DNA from: Opitutia bacterium
GTDB taxonomy: Bacteria > Verrucomicrobiota > Verrucomicrobiia > Opitutales > Opitutaceae
Assembly: GCA_947461205.1 (NCBI GenBank)
Contig: CANHJG010000014.1
Location: 1-60,468 of the forward strand
Reading direction: 5' to 3'
Length of the DNA: 60,468 bases
The translations under genes and the position numbers were made by a program. Shown one piece after another: positions 19,101 to 26,913 of the stretch. The notes below the pieces were generated by a model, which was not told the origin of the DNA, searched no databases, and was given only the letters and a program-made list of their open reading frames with translations. Numbering within the stretch: the stretch's first letter is position 1; every line of letters begins with the position of its first letter.

Positions 19101-19245
19101 CGGTCTGAGCCCGGGCCTGACCGGAGCCCAGAAACACCATGGCCGCCGCGAAGGCGAAAACCGCACCAATCTTGGCCGAAGAGGAACGCGAAATAACATC
19201 GCGGCAGAGCGAAACAATACGGCGGACCGACATGGCGATTTTCAT
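16141..19245 (-). CDS. TonB-dependent receptor with carboxypeptidase-regulatory-like N-terminal domain
   Basis: A 1034-residue outer-membrane transporter. A basic N-terminus and hydrophobic stretch (AVFAFAAAMVFLGSGQARA) form the signal peptide. A carboxypeptidase-D-regulatory-like domain follows (GTIEGSVLGTGNGAF to YRFTNVPAGP). Next is the plug: VIVLDEIGDLGDGNIGEYLK, then the SIRGLPGSG and VDRIEITKVPTPDRPA segments. A 22-strand barrel ends in the C-terminal aromatic LGIRSEF. This is the large receptor type expanded in Opitutaceae, importing oligosaccharides or other bulky ligands. The start MKIAMSVRR at 19245 gives a sensible signal peptide; the frame opens further upstream to 19365 but that part has no protein character. 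A conserved putative operator lies about 100 bp upstream (19347-19373). Confidence 0.93.
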   Translation of the reverse strand: MKIAMSVRRIVSLCRDVISRSSSAKIGAVFAFAAAMVFLGSGQARAQTATGTIEGSVLGTGNGAFLNNARVVIEGTRIEVLTDANGLYRFTNVPAGPVQLRVTYAGMETKTARVNVAAATTARQDFELSIPRDQTTLDDKSTVKLESFVVESTALSAAAAAVNEQKMSPNIKNVIVLDEIGDLGDGNIGEYLKYTPGLSIVSGPQTAASASIRGLPGSGIVFMIDGAEVSSPSADRTFDLAASSSGSVDRIEITKVPTPDRPANAVGGTVNVIGKSGFSAKRRVLKINTYGAYNSDNRLQPPGLSDRVGSDSHSKARAIQPGLDINYSHPVNQNFAFTVNLSQLTRVYDMDYDSPTWDLFRGVQTTSTEQNVLQTTERQLASTTFDWRINRENSLRLNLEHVQINTPTRQNIYTVAWGAGNTGGPTFTQGAAAGNDILRQNVTYGDRTRGTTSAVLRYVHDGKLYKIDANANYSRSWDERKDLEHGFFRTIGSTQQASLIVRADDLDGIYNRRAPKLTVTDRTGRAVDPYDPADYTLASPTSQPNEIIGDMKSASANISRSFAFSSPMTLKAGVLINRQRKDNTSELKTWTFAPPAGVSRLVGSYDLINETLSAQSFFNDTLKLKWVSPTKLYELYKTRPEWFTTNDAATYQSGVTNSRYFQETISAAYVRHDIKLLGNRLWFVSGVRFEKTDDHGEGPLNDLRATYRQDANGNLLRDPAGRLIPVTTDGLATAKLRYVTRGVIADRSYSGYYPSINGTYYITDSLVARLAYAKTIGRPALSNIIPGITVADPGAAVRTATIVNSGLRPWTADNYDLSFETYGIKGATVSVSLFKKDIKNFFIDTRVPATLELLQNFGLSDDYLDYEIISTANGGNATVEGYEASWRQSLYFLPPWAKGFSTYANATISHVSGESADEFTPFAHKNINWGISYIRRALSLRWNVSYAYKVTGAAVAASATVPAGTRSYVAPQITQDWSFEYRFAKKFSVYGGARNFTGIEKRTERAGPNTPAWTRPQSYQNFGTLVTLGIRSEF

Positions 19246-19346
19246 GAGGCGTGGGCGCTTGATGGACGAAATTGGGCAGCACGAAACAGGAATTCGTGCC
19301 CTGCAAATGCTGCGAGGCCCTCGGGCCCATCCGAGGCGATTTGACA

Positions 19347-19373
19347 GGTAATATGTGGTGACCAAGCCGCCGC
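19347..19373. promoter_or_regulatory. putative operator, copy 1 (GGTAA-N7-TGACCAAGCCGCCGC)
   Basis: The sequence GGTAA, seven bases, then TGACCAAGCCGCCGC occurs here in the 142-bp gap ahead of the TonB receptor gene, and again at 22385-22411 with the same spacing (20 of 27 bases identical by construction). It includes the interrupted palindrome GGTNA...TNACC. It overlaps a TTGACA at 19341-19346. Regulator assignment is inference. Confidence 0.4.
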
Positions 19374-19387
19374 AGCCACCGGCGAAA

Positions 19388-20569
19388 TCATTTCAGTGCG
19401 CTCAGTGGCAATTTGCGCATCCGCACGCGCGCGAGCCGATTCTTGTCCTGTTCGCCGCCGGCGCAGTAAGCCAGCAGCACCGCATCCCGGGTAAAATGGA
19501 TCGCCGTGTAGCAGTAGCCTTCGTCCGCGTCGGTCATCCCGTCGAGGAGAGTTGCCCGACTCCAGGCTCCGGCTGGCTGCACGCCCGTGGCCAAGACCAG
19601 CGGAGTGCGATCACCGCCAATGGCTTTGATAGACCGCGTCTCGTAGCTCGGCCCCGGATTCCAGATCGCCAGCAGCCGATCCGAGCCCGGCAGGTGTTTC
19701 ATCGAGAGCGGCGAATTAGGCGACGTGAATCGCGACGGGGCAGGCACACTCCACGTCTCGCCGCCGTCGAGGGAAAAGCATTCGTATTGGCGTCCCAGAT
19801 CGGTGCGCGCCCAGGCCCAGAGCACGCCGTTGCGCAACTCCACCACGCCGGGTTCCTGCAATCCACTCCGCGTGTGCGCCACCGGGAGCGTGCCATGGCC
19901 CTTGGCTTTGCGCCACGTGCGGCCATCGTCATCGGAGAGAAAAAACTCCGCCACGCCGCGCCAGTCGACCGCCGATGAAGCGTTGCGATCCGCCAGACTC
20001 GGATGCATTGCGGCCGGTATTACCAGTCTCCCGGAGGTGAGCCGCACCACGCGGTCGTTGTTCACCACATAATATCCCGCAGCCGGCATGCACTGGACCG
20101 CCGCGCCCCATGTCCGCCCCTCGTCGGTCGAGCGGCGGCACCACATCCGCATGTCATGCCAACTCCGTCGCAGCAGATAAAACAACCCGACGTCCCCATT
20201 GCCGAGGCGCAGCAGCGAGACGCTCATGACATTCATCACTTCGTTCTCCTCGGGCGTCTCGATGGCCACGTCCGCCGTCCACGTCTCACCGCCATCGGCC
20301 GAGTGCCGCGCCGCGAGCCGGGCTTTGGCTTCATCGGAAAACGATGTGCCGATAAATCGGCTGTAAACGAAAAGGATGCGCCCGTCCTTCAGCGCCAGAA
20401 AGGCCCCTTCGCTGTTGCGGGGATTTCCCGGCTCTGGCGCGAGTTCCAGGACAATGGGCGCCGCGGCCACGGGCGGAGCTTTGAGCGCTCTCTCTGCACC
20501 GCGCGCGAGCCCACCGAGTGTGGCGGCCACGATGATTGCAAGCAGGCGAAACGAGGATGGGAATTTCAT
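19388..20569 (-). CDS. secreted BNR-repeat sialidase-like protein
   Basis: 393 residues with a signal peptide (MKFPSSFRLLAIIVAATLGGLARGA). The rest is a single six-bladed propeller with Asp boxes SADGGETWT, STDEGRTWG, SDDDGRTWRK and SLDGGETWS. An RNSEGAF motif occurs near residue 50, followed by LKDGRILFVYSRF; an equivalent RQSEG motif is in the plus-strand paralogue at 22480, pointing to a shared active-site Arg/Glu region. The classical FRIP motif is not seen. The start overlaps the stop of the upstream sialidase-SGNH fusion (ATGA), so the two are coupled. The frame continues upstream to 20716 but only inside that gene. It is likely periplasmic or exported and acts on terminal acidic sugars; the substrate is unproven. 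Confidence 0.84.
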   Translation of the reverse strand: MKFPSSFRLLAIIVAATLGGLARGAERALKAPPVAAAPIVLELAPEPGNPRNSEGAFLALKDGRILFVYSRFIGTSFSDEAKARLAARHSADGGETWTADVAIETPEENEVMNVMSVSLLRLGNGDVGLFYLLRRSWHDMRMWCRRSTDEGRTWGAAVQCMPAAGYYVVNNDRVVRLTSGRLVIPAAMHPSLADRNASSAVDWRGVAEFFLSDDDGRTWRKAKGHGTLPVAHTRSGLQEPGVVELRNGVLWAWARTDLGRQYECFSLDGGETWSVPAPSRFTSPNSPLSMKHLPGSDRLLAIWNPGPSYETRSIKAIGGDRTPLVLATGVQPAGAWSRATLLDGMTDADEGYCYTAIHFTRDAVLLAYCAGGEQDKNRLARVRMRKLPLSALK

Positions 20570-22314
20570 GGAGTTGCAGTGCGAATCTGCCGCGCGAGCG
20601 GTTCGACGACGCTCACGATGCGGTTCGCGAGATCCGCGTGACCCTCGACGTTGGGGTGGCAACCATCGGTTGTCCACGACTGGAGCTTCTGCCCGCGTTT
20701 CTGCCATTCGGTCCACTCGCCGGAATGATCGACCAACGGCACTGCGAGGTCGCGCGCGACCGAGCGAACCCGCTCCATGTATCGCGCGAGCCGCACATTC
20801 GGATCTTCACCCAGGCCGTTGCGCGGATTGTCTTCACCGAAGCGCGGCGCGGTCATGAGCACAACGCGAGCGTTCGCCGCTCGCAGTCGCGCCACGATCA
20901 ATCGCAGATTCTCCTCAAACTGTTGCGCCGAGAGCCGCGATTCGGTCTTCTCCTGGTCGACCCAACTGTCGTTGGTTCCATACATCACCGTCACGATCTC
21001 CGGCCGCTGCGAAATCACATCACGCTCCAGCCGCGCCAACGCCAGATCGGTCCGTTCGCTCCCGATACCGACATTGTGCACGTGCGTCCGCACGCCCGCC
21101 TCGCGGAGAGCCGCCTGCGTGAGCGCCGGGAACGTCTGCTGCGGCGTCACCCGCGGACGCGCCCCCCGCGTGATCGAATCCCCCAGTGCCACGATGCGCA
21201 CCGCCTGACCGTCGAGCGGCACCGCGACCGGCGACAGAAAATCGCCTTCCCTCAGCTCAACGCGCAACCCGCCTTGCATCGTCGAGATCCACAGCCGCCC
21301 CGGCATCGCTTCAAACGCATACGGATACGAGAGCCAATAGGCTCCCTCGCGGGCGCCCGGGGGCACGCGGTTCACGGCGATTACCTGCGGCGTGGTCCAC
21401 GTGATCCCGTCGTTGGCGGAGAACGCCAGCGAGAGTTCCTCACGTCGGCCAAGTTTTTTCACAGGGTCGGTGTAGCGGTTCCACAACAGCGCCACGCGCC
21501 CGCTCGCGAGACGCACCATCATGCCGGGCGAATCACTCGCCTCGATCGTCGACGGCATCGCGGCAGCCCATTTCAACCCGTCCTTCGACGTCATCTCTTC
21601 GAAGTGTCCGTGCGGCACGCGCAACAGCAGCTTCAGATCGCCATTTCGTTTCTCGAGCACCGTGGCCTCAATACCGCCGCCGTGCGTGGAGCCGGTGAGG
21701 CCCGCGACTTTGCCCGCGTAGTTGCCCTGCTGGCCGAGATCGATCGGCTCGGAGGCTTTCCACGATTTGCCGAGATCGTCGGAAATATAGATGAGTGTCA
21801 CATGCCGCCCGGGATTCGCTTTCGCCACCTGCGAAACCAGCACGATCCGTCCGGTGCGTAATTGGATCATCTGGCGCACCGCGCCGCACCAGCCTTCCTG
21901 CAACAGCACTGGCGCCGCCCACGTTTTGCCGTCGTCCGCGCTGCGCGCCACATACACGGGCAGCCGGCAGCCTACGAGCAGCCCGCCCTGTTTGTCGTCC
22001 CACTTGAAGACCCTCTCGTTCTCGTTGAGAAACGCGTAGAGCATCACGCCCTCCTTCGTCCGCAGCAACGCGCGCTCGGCCCGCGACCGGAAGCGCTGCT
22101 GATCGTAGATTTCGCGCAGCGCCCACGTCTTGCCTTCGTCGCGCGAGACCAGGGCACCACCTTCATTGACTCCCCAAATCGCTCCGTCGCCACCGCGGAC
22201 AAACGGCCCCTGGTGCGGCACGCCGAGACGCGCCACTTTTTCCTGCAGCACAATTTCGGCGCGAACGCTCGCAGCGAAGACAAGAGCAATAACGAGAAAG
22301 AGCCGGGAGATCAT
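20566..22314 (-). CDS. sialidase-like propeller fused to SGNH/GDSL hydrolase
   Basis: 582 residues. The signal peptide is MISRLFLVIALVFAASVRA. Residues about 25-360 are a BNR propeller with Asp boxes SRDEGKTWA, SADDGKTWA, SDDLGKSWK and SANDGITWT. Residues about 370-580 are an SGNH hydrolase with complete catalytic blocks: S380 in GDSITRG, G446-N448 in GTND, and D550/H553 in DGCHP. One polypeptide could therefore remove an O-acyl group and then hydrolyse or bind the de-acylated sugar, as O-acetyl sialic acids require de-esterification before many sialidases act; this pairing is inference. It is the first gene of the minus-strand run, with a divergent promoter region of 165 bp shared with the sialidase gene at 22480. 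Confidence 0.85.
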   Translation of the reverse strand: MISRLFLVIALVFAASVRAEIVLQEKVARLGVPHQGPFVRGGDGAIWGVNEGGALVSRDEGKTWALREIYDQQRFRSRAERALLRTKEGVMLYAFLNENERVFKWDDKQGGLLVGCRLPVYVARSADDGKTWAAPVLLQEGWCGAVRQMIQLRTGRIVLVSQVAKANPGRHVTLIYISDDLGKSWKASEPIDLGQQGNYAGKVAGLTGSTHGGGIEATVLEKRNGDLKLLLRVPHGHFEEMTSKDGLKWAAAMPSTIEASDSPGMMVRLASGRVALLWNRYTDPVKKLGRREELSLAFSANDGITWTTPQVIAVNRVPPGAREGAYWLSYPYAFEAMPGRLWISTMQGGLRVELREGDFLSPVAVPLDGQAVRIVALGDSITRGARPRVTPQQTFPALTQAALREAGVRTHVHNVGIGSERTDLALARLERDVISQRPEIVTVMYGTNDSWVDQEKTESRLSAQQFEENLRLIVARLRAANARVVLMTAPRFGEDNPRNGLGEDPNVRLARYMERVRSVARDLAVPLVDHSGEWTEWQKRGQKLQSWTTDGCHPNVEGHADLANRIVSVVEPLARQIRTATP

Positions 22315-22384
22315 GGGGAAGATTGGGGCTAACCGACGGTCCGAGTTCAGAAGTCGGCCAATCTCGCGACGAGGGGCAAAGGCT

Positions 22385-22411
22385 GGTAACAAAGTTTGAC
22401 CAAGCCGCCGC
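22385..22411. promoter_or_regulatory. putative operator, copy 2 (GGTAA-N7-TGACCAAGCCGCCGC)
   Basis: Second copy of the motif, midway between two divergent genes (71 bp from the ATG at 22314, 69 bp from the ATG at 22480). Here the palindrome is extended: TGGTAA at 22384-22389 mirrors TTGACCA at 22396-22402. The position suits control of both directions. Confidence 0.42.
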
Positions 22412-22479
22412 GTTCGCGTTCACCGGGGAACGAAGTTCGCTTTTTTCATCCGCACTCCCCCGCGATTCCACGCCCCACC

Positions 22480-23622
22480 ATGTTTAACGTTCGCTTTCCC
22501 CAACGCCCATTCTTCCCCGCGGCGACGCTACTGCTCGTCGCGGCGTTCTCACCGCTCTCCGCCAACGCAAGCTCCGCGGCCGCTGTTGTCTCGAGCTTCA
22601 TCGCAACCGCGGACGCATCCCAGCCGCGCCAATCTGAGGGTGACATCGTTGTGCTCCGCGACGGCACGCTCTTCGCCGTGTGGTCCGATTTTTACGAGAA
22701 GGCCAACGATCACGCCCCCGCCCGCATCTCCGCCGCCCGCTCCACCGACAGCGGTCGCACATGGGGCCCGCGCTTCACGCTCCAGGAAAACACCGGGCTC
22801 TCGAACGTGATGTGCGCCAGCCTCGTGCGCTCACGCACCGGCGACATCTTGTTTTTCTATCTTCAGAAAAACTCCACGACTGACCTCAAAGCCTACGTCC
22901 GCCGCTCCACCGACGACGCCCAGACGTGGGGCCCTCCCGTACTCATGATGCCCGAACCCGGCTACCACGTCATGAACAACGCCCGCGTCATCCAGCTCAA
23001 GACCGGCCGCCTGCTCGCACCCGTCGCCACCTCGCCGCAAGTCGGCACGAAGAACGACAATTTCAAAACCGTCGTCTACCGCTCCGACGACGACGGTCGC
23101 ACGTGGCAACGCGGCACCACTTTTCTCAGCGCCCCCAAACGCGGCGCGATGGAACCGGGCCTGATCGAACTCAAGGACGGCCGCGTGCTCCAAATCATTC
23201 GCACGCAAACCGGCAAAATCTGGCACGCCTACTCCGCCGACGGCGGCGACACGTGGAGCGAGGCCACCCCATGGACCATCGAAGCCCCCGAAGCTCCCTC
23301 GACGCTCGCGCGCAATCCCGCCAACGGCGATTGGCTCCTCGTGTGGAACCCCACGGTCGTCTGGTCCAACCCCGAGAAAAACGTCCTCGGCACCAATCAC
23401 GGCGGCCCGCGCACTCCGCTCGCCGCGATGATCTCCCATGACGAAGGCCGCACCTGGAGCGTCCCCAAGAATCTCGAGTCCAACGCGAACGCGACCTACG
23501 CCTACACCAGCATCACGTTTTACGACCGCCGCGCGCTGCTCAGCTATTACCACAGTCCCGCTCCCGGAAAACTCCTCTCGCTCAAATTTCAAAGCGTGCC
23601 GCTGGAGTGGTTCGAACGCTGA
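22480..23622 (+). CDS. secreted BNR-repeat sialidase-like protein
   Basis: 380 residues. The N-terminus MFNVRFPQRPFFPAATLLLVAAFSPLSANA is split here by description only: a basic segment, a hydrophobic core and an ANA-S cleavage site form a signal peptide. The mature part is one propeller with five Asp-box copies (STDSGRTWG, STDDAQTWG, SDDDGRTWQ, SADGGDTWS, SHDEGRTWS). The RQSEGD motif near residue 50 matches RNSEGA of the paralogue at 19388, so these two are closer to each other than to the 743- and 582-residue proteins. The ATG at 22480 is preferred to 22396, because the upstream extension has no signal-peptide character. It converges with the MFS gene across 32 bp. Confidence 0.85.
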   Translation: MFNVRFPQRPFFPAATLLLVAAFSPLSANASSAAAVVSSFIATADASQPRQSEGDIVVLRDGTLFAVWSDFYEKANDHAPARISAARSTDSGRTWGPRFTLQENTGLSNVMCASLVRSRTGDILFFYLQKNSTTDLKAYVRRSTDDAQTWGPPVLMMPEPGYHVMNNARVIQLKTGRLLAPVATSPQVGTKNDNFKTVVYRSDDDGRTWQRGTTFLSAPKRGAMEPGLIELKDGRVLQIIRTQTGKIWHAYSADGGDTWSEATPWTIEAPEAPSTLARNPANGDWLLVWNPTVVWSNPEKNVLGTNHGGPRTPLAAMISHDEGRTWSVPKNLESNANATYAYTSITFYDRRALLSYYHSPAPGKLLSLKFQSVPLEWFER

Positions 23623-23654
23623 ATCTCTCCCGCCGCGGAATGCTGCCGGCCCCG

Positions 23655-24890
23655 TCAGACTTTCACCCCGGTTGGCGGCCGCACGAAATACAACAGCACC
23701 GCGCACACCACGATGCTTGCGGCGCCGAAGTGAAATACGTTGCTCACGTCGATCTTCGCGTCGCGCAACGCGCCGCCCGCGTAGATCGTGATGCCGCCGA
23801 CCACACACGCGCAGAGATTGAGCACGCCGTAGCCGGTCGCGCGGTAGCGCTTGTCCGAGACCAGCGTGAGAATCGGCATCATGTTGGCATCGGCAAACGA
23901 CTTGGTGAGTCCAAACAGCATCAACCCGCCGAGCGCGAGCGGTAGCACATTCGTGCTCGATGCCAGCAAAATGGCCGGTGCCGCGACCCCCATGCCGATG
24001 AGCGGCACGAGCACCGGTGCGTTTGCCCGCGTGCGACTCCACCGATCAGCCAACCATCCGCCGAACAAAATTCCGACAATCGACGCTCCCTGATAATACC
24101 CGGTCGCCGAAATTCCCGCGACGCCTTGCCCGAGCGAAAAATGCTCCTTCAGATAGGTCGGCATCCACCCGACGACCGCCCACACGCTCATCCCGAGCAG
24201 CCCCCAGTAACCCAGCGCCAGCAGGAAGCCCCGGCTGCTGAACAAACTCCGGAGCGCTTCGCCGAGCTTCACCTCTTCCATGGCGGGCGTCGCCGCCGTC
24301 TTACCCACTGCCAACACCCGCTGATCACGCAGAAAAATCGCCGTCACGATCGCGAGCACGACGCCGAGCTGGCCGAACCATGCAAACGCCTGCGCCCAAC
24401 CGTGGCTCTCCGCGATCATGCCGCCGACGCCGCCCATGCCGGCCCCCACCATCACGCCGCTCAAATGCACGCTGTTGGCCAACGAACGCGTTTTCACGCC
24501 GTGGTAATCCGCGATCAACGCCAGCGCCGCCGGGATGTAGCACGCCTCGCTGATCCCCATGAGCGCCCGCGTCGCGAGCATTTGGCCATAGGTCGTCGCA
24601 TGCGCCGTGAGCCACGTGATCACCGACCACGCGACGAGACTGATGACAATCACGTGACTGCGGTTGAACCGATCCGCGAGGTAACCCGCAAACGGACTCA
24701 GCACCCCATACACGATGAGGAAAATCGTCGTCAGCAGACCGAACTGCGCATCGGTCATCGGGATTTCATCCACGATGGATTGCCGCATCGTCGTGATCAT
24801 GACGCGGTCGAGGTAGTTCAGAAATCCGACAAACCACAGCAACGCGACCGTCAGCCACGCGCGCATGGGCGTAACCTCCAGCGAACTCAT
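23655..24890 (-). CDS. MFS transporter, anion:cation symporter type
   Basis: 411 residues with twelve predicted membrane helices. The first helix carries the NYLDRVMIT motif typical of the ACS family (hexuronate, glucarate, galactonate and sialate-type carriers). The loop 2-3 motif GYLADRFNRS and the loop 8-9 GGWLADRWSRT match the MFS signature. The substrate is probably a sugar acid or an acidic sugar released by the neighbouring secreted enzymes. The chosen start MSSLEVTPMRAW overlaps the stop of the Kelch mutarotase gene by ATGA, so the two form a coupled pair; the mutarotase and carrier would prepare and import the same sugar. Confidence 0.88.
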   Translation of the reverse strand: MSSLEVTPMRAWLTVALLWFVGFLNYLDRVMITTMRQSIVDEIPMTDAQFGLLTTIFLIVYGVLSPFAGYLADRFNRSHVIVISLVAWSVITWLTAHATTYGQMLATRALMGISEACYIPAALALIADYHGVKTRSLANSVHLSGVMVGAGMGGVGGMIAESHGWAQAFAWFGQLGVVLAIVTAIFLRDQRVLAVGKTAATPAMEEVKLGEALRSLFSSRGFLLALGYWGLLGMSVWAVVGWMPTYLKEHFSLGQGVAGISATGYYQGASIVGILFGGWLADRWSRTRANAPVLVPLIGMGVAAPAILLASSTNVLPLALGGLMLFGLTKSFADANMMPILTLVSDKRYRATGYGVLNLCACVVGGITIYAGGALRDAKIDVSNVFHFGAASIVVCAVLLYFVRPPTGVKV

Positions 24891-25942
24891 TTCACCGCCC
24901 CCGGTTTCCACGACCACACGCTCGTCGTGCGCACACCCGCCATGATTTCACCCGAGACGATCCACCATTCCCCGCCGATCTGCACCGTCGGTGCCGTCAC
25001 GACCGGGTCCGGCCAAAGCTCCTCGACCGTCCTCCACGCGTTGGCTGCAACATCGAAAAACATCATATGGTCCGGCACCCGCGTGTCGCGCGGGACCTTG
25101 CCCACCATCCGGCTGTCGACGCCACCGAGCACCCAAATGCGTCCTAAATTCGCCGATACCGGCGCGGGAAACGGCGCCGCGATCGCCGTCCACGGCATAT
25201 CGGGCAACCGCTCCCATTTTTCCGCACGGTAGCGATACGCGTCATCCAAGTAGGTCGGCTTTGCTTTGCCGTCGGCGTCGACGCCCATCTCCAAGCCGCT
25301 GATCAAATAGATCGCCCCGTCGAGCGCCGCGATCGTCCCCTGCGCCCGCGTCGGTCCCGGCCAAGTCGCCAGTATTTTCCAACCGGCCGCGCGTTGCTTC
25401 ACATCGAGCCGCCAAAAATCGCTGCTGCTCACGCGCACCGCCCCGGGCGCATAGCCACCCGCCACGTAGACGCTCCCGTCGAGCACCGCCGCAACCTGAC
25501 TCGTCCGCGGCGCGGGCAACGCCGGCCCGCGCTCCACCACCACCGCCTTGCCATCCCAGCGCAGCAGCAGGGTGTCTTGAAACATCGTGTCGGCATTTTC
25601 GCCGCCGATCACGAGCACACCGTCCGCAATTGAGACGCTCGCCGAGTACGCGCGCCGCTCCGGCAACTTGCCCGCCGAGCGCCACGCCTTTTCGCCCGGC
25701 GCGATCACAAAGATTTCATCGTAATAAATCTTCTTCCCACCGTCCCACGGCATCTTGTCGGGAAAATTCGCGCCGCCCGCCGCGATTATCACGCCGCCGT
25801 GCGCCCCGGCGATGATCCCCGCCATCCCGGGCGCGAGCGGATACGCCGGGCGTTGCGTCCAGTCCGAGGCCGACGCCGTGCCCGCCGCCACGGCGAGAAA
25901 CGGTGCGAGGGCGAAACCACAAGGTGCGAGGAAACGAAGCAT
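24887..25942 (-). CDS. cyclically permuted Kelch mutarotase (NanM-like)
   Basis: 351 residues with a signal peptide (MLRFLAPCGFALAPFLAVAAGTASA), hence periplasmic. The body is a Kelch propeller with repeated GG turns (AAGGANFP, VIGGENAD, VAGGYAPG, VLGGVDSR). The segment GGANFPDKMPWDGGKKIYYD is characteristic of the cyclically permuted mutarotase family related to sialic-acid mutarotase NanM. NanM converts alpha- to beta-sialic acid for efficient uptake; here the substrate is inferred to be that of the MFS carrier. An in-frame ATG at 25966 (MSAHPHQP) is possible, but 25942 gives the better signal peptide. Annotation as mutarotase is firm at fold level, moderate at substrate level. Confidence 0.82.
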   Translation of the reverse strand: MLRFLAPCGFALAPFLAVAAGTASASDWTQRPAYPLAPGMAGIIAGAHGGVIIAAGGANFPDKMPWDGGKKIYYDEIFVIAPGEKAWRSAGKLPERRAYSASVSIADGVLVIGGENADTMFQDTLLLRWDGKAVVVERGPALPAPRTSQVAAVLDGSVYVAGGYAPGAVRVSSSDFWRLDVKQRAAGWKILATWPGPTRAQGTIAALDGAIYLISGLEMGVDADGKAKPTYLDDAYRYRAEKWERLPDMPWTAIAAPFPAPVSANLGRIWVLGGVDSRMVGKVPRDTRVPDHMMFFDVAANAWRTVEELWPDPVVTAPTVQIGGEWWIVSGEIMAGVRTTSVWSWKPGAVK

Positions 25943-26056
25943 GGGCTGGTGGGGGTGGGCCGACATAGCGTGTGCAGTTTTTGTTTCGCGGCGGCGAGGC
26001 CGGAAACTTCGGACGTTTGTCGCGGCGATTTCCCCCGCGGACAACGCCCGCAAACT

Positions 26057-26073
26057 GGTCACATGAAATGCCA
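26057..26073. promoter_or_regulatory. weak copy of the putative operator (GGTCA-N7-TGCCA)
   Basis: In the divergent gap between the Kelch gene and the aldolase gene, TGGTCA, seven bases, then TGCCA keeps the spacing of the copies at 19347 and 22385 but differs in two positions and lacks the AAGCCGCCGC tail. It is 57 bp from the aldolase ATG. It could be chance. Confidence 0.22.
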
Positions 26074-26129
26074 CGGTTTCCCCGATTGTGCTTCGGGTCG
26101 CGCCGCGTCTAATTCCGTGGGCCAACCTC

Positions 26130-26894
26130 ATGCGCCCCTCCCTCATTCGCTCCCGCCTCCGCCAAAACAAGCCCGCCCGCATCGCGTGCATGTATTATGC
26201 GACCACGATGATGCCCGCCCACGCCGCCAAGGCCGGCTTCGACGCCATCTGGCTCGACAGCGAACACAGCACCTGGGAACGCCACGAGCTGCAGCGCCTG
26301 ATCGCGATGCACCACCTCGCCAATATCGACTGCATCGTTCGCACCGGCAGCCGCAACGCTACCGATCTCTACCACCTCCTCGAAGACGGCGCGACCGGCC
26401 TCATGATTCCGCTCGTCAACACCGCCGCAGACGCCGCCGCCCTCGCGCAAGCCGTGAAGTTCCCCCCGCTCGGCCAGCGCGGCCTCGATGGCGCCGGTCT
26501 CGACAACAATTTCTATCTCGACGGCACCCTCACCTACCCCGCCGCCGCCAACGCCGACACGTTCCTCATCGTCCAAATCGAAACGCAGGAGGCGCTCGCC
26601 AACATCGACGCCATCGCCGGCACGCCCGGCATCGACGGCCTCTTCATCGGTCCGGGCGATCTCTCGCTCCGCCTCGGTTGCCCGCTCGACTGGAAAAACC
26701 CGAAGATGGTCGCCGCCCAAGCCACCGTCGCCACCGCCGCCGCCAAACACGGCGTCGCCTGGGGGCGTCCGTCCGGCACCGCCGAAGATATCGCCGAGCT
26801 CACGCGTCAGGGCGCCCGCCTCATCGCCCACGGCAGCGATTTCGGATCGGTCATGAAAATGCTTCCGACCTTCGCCCAGAATTTCGCGGAATAG
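26130..26894 (+). CDS. HpcH/HpaI family class-II aldolase
   Basis: 254 residues, the normal family length. The catalytic base is H46 in DSEHSTW and the substrate-binding Arg is R71 in VRTGSRN. Metal ligands are the Glu of QIETQEAL and the Asp of GPGDLSLRLG. These cytoplasmic enzymes cleave 4-hydroxy-2-keto acids (including 2-keto-3-deoxy sugar acids) to pyruvate and an aldehyde, with Mg or Mn. In this locus it could perform the terminal carbon-carbon cleavage as an alternative to the DapA/NanA-type lyase at 30918. The start at 26130 is preferred to the ATG at 26088 because family members begin near LIRSRLRQNKP. Confidence 0.88.
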   Translation: MRPSLIRSRLRQNKPARIACMYYATTMMPAHAAKAGFDAIWLDSEHSTWERHELQRLIAMHHLANIDCIVRTGSRNATDLYHLLEDGATGLMIPLVNTAADAAALAQAVKFPPLGQRGLDGAGLDNNFYLDGTLTYPAAANADTFLIVQIETQEALANIDAIAGTPGIDGLFIGPGDLSLRLGCPLDWKNPKMVAAQATVATAAAKHGVAWGRPSGTAEDIAELTRQGARLIAHGSDFGSVMKMLPTFAQNFAE

Positions 26895-26913
26895 CCCGGC
26901 GCCGCCGTCACAG

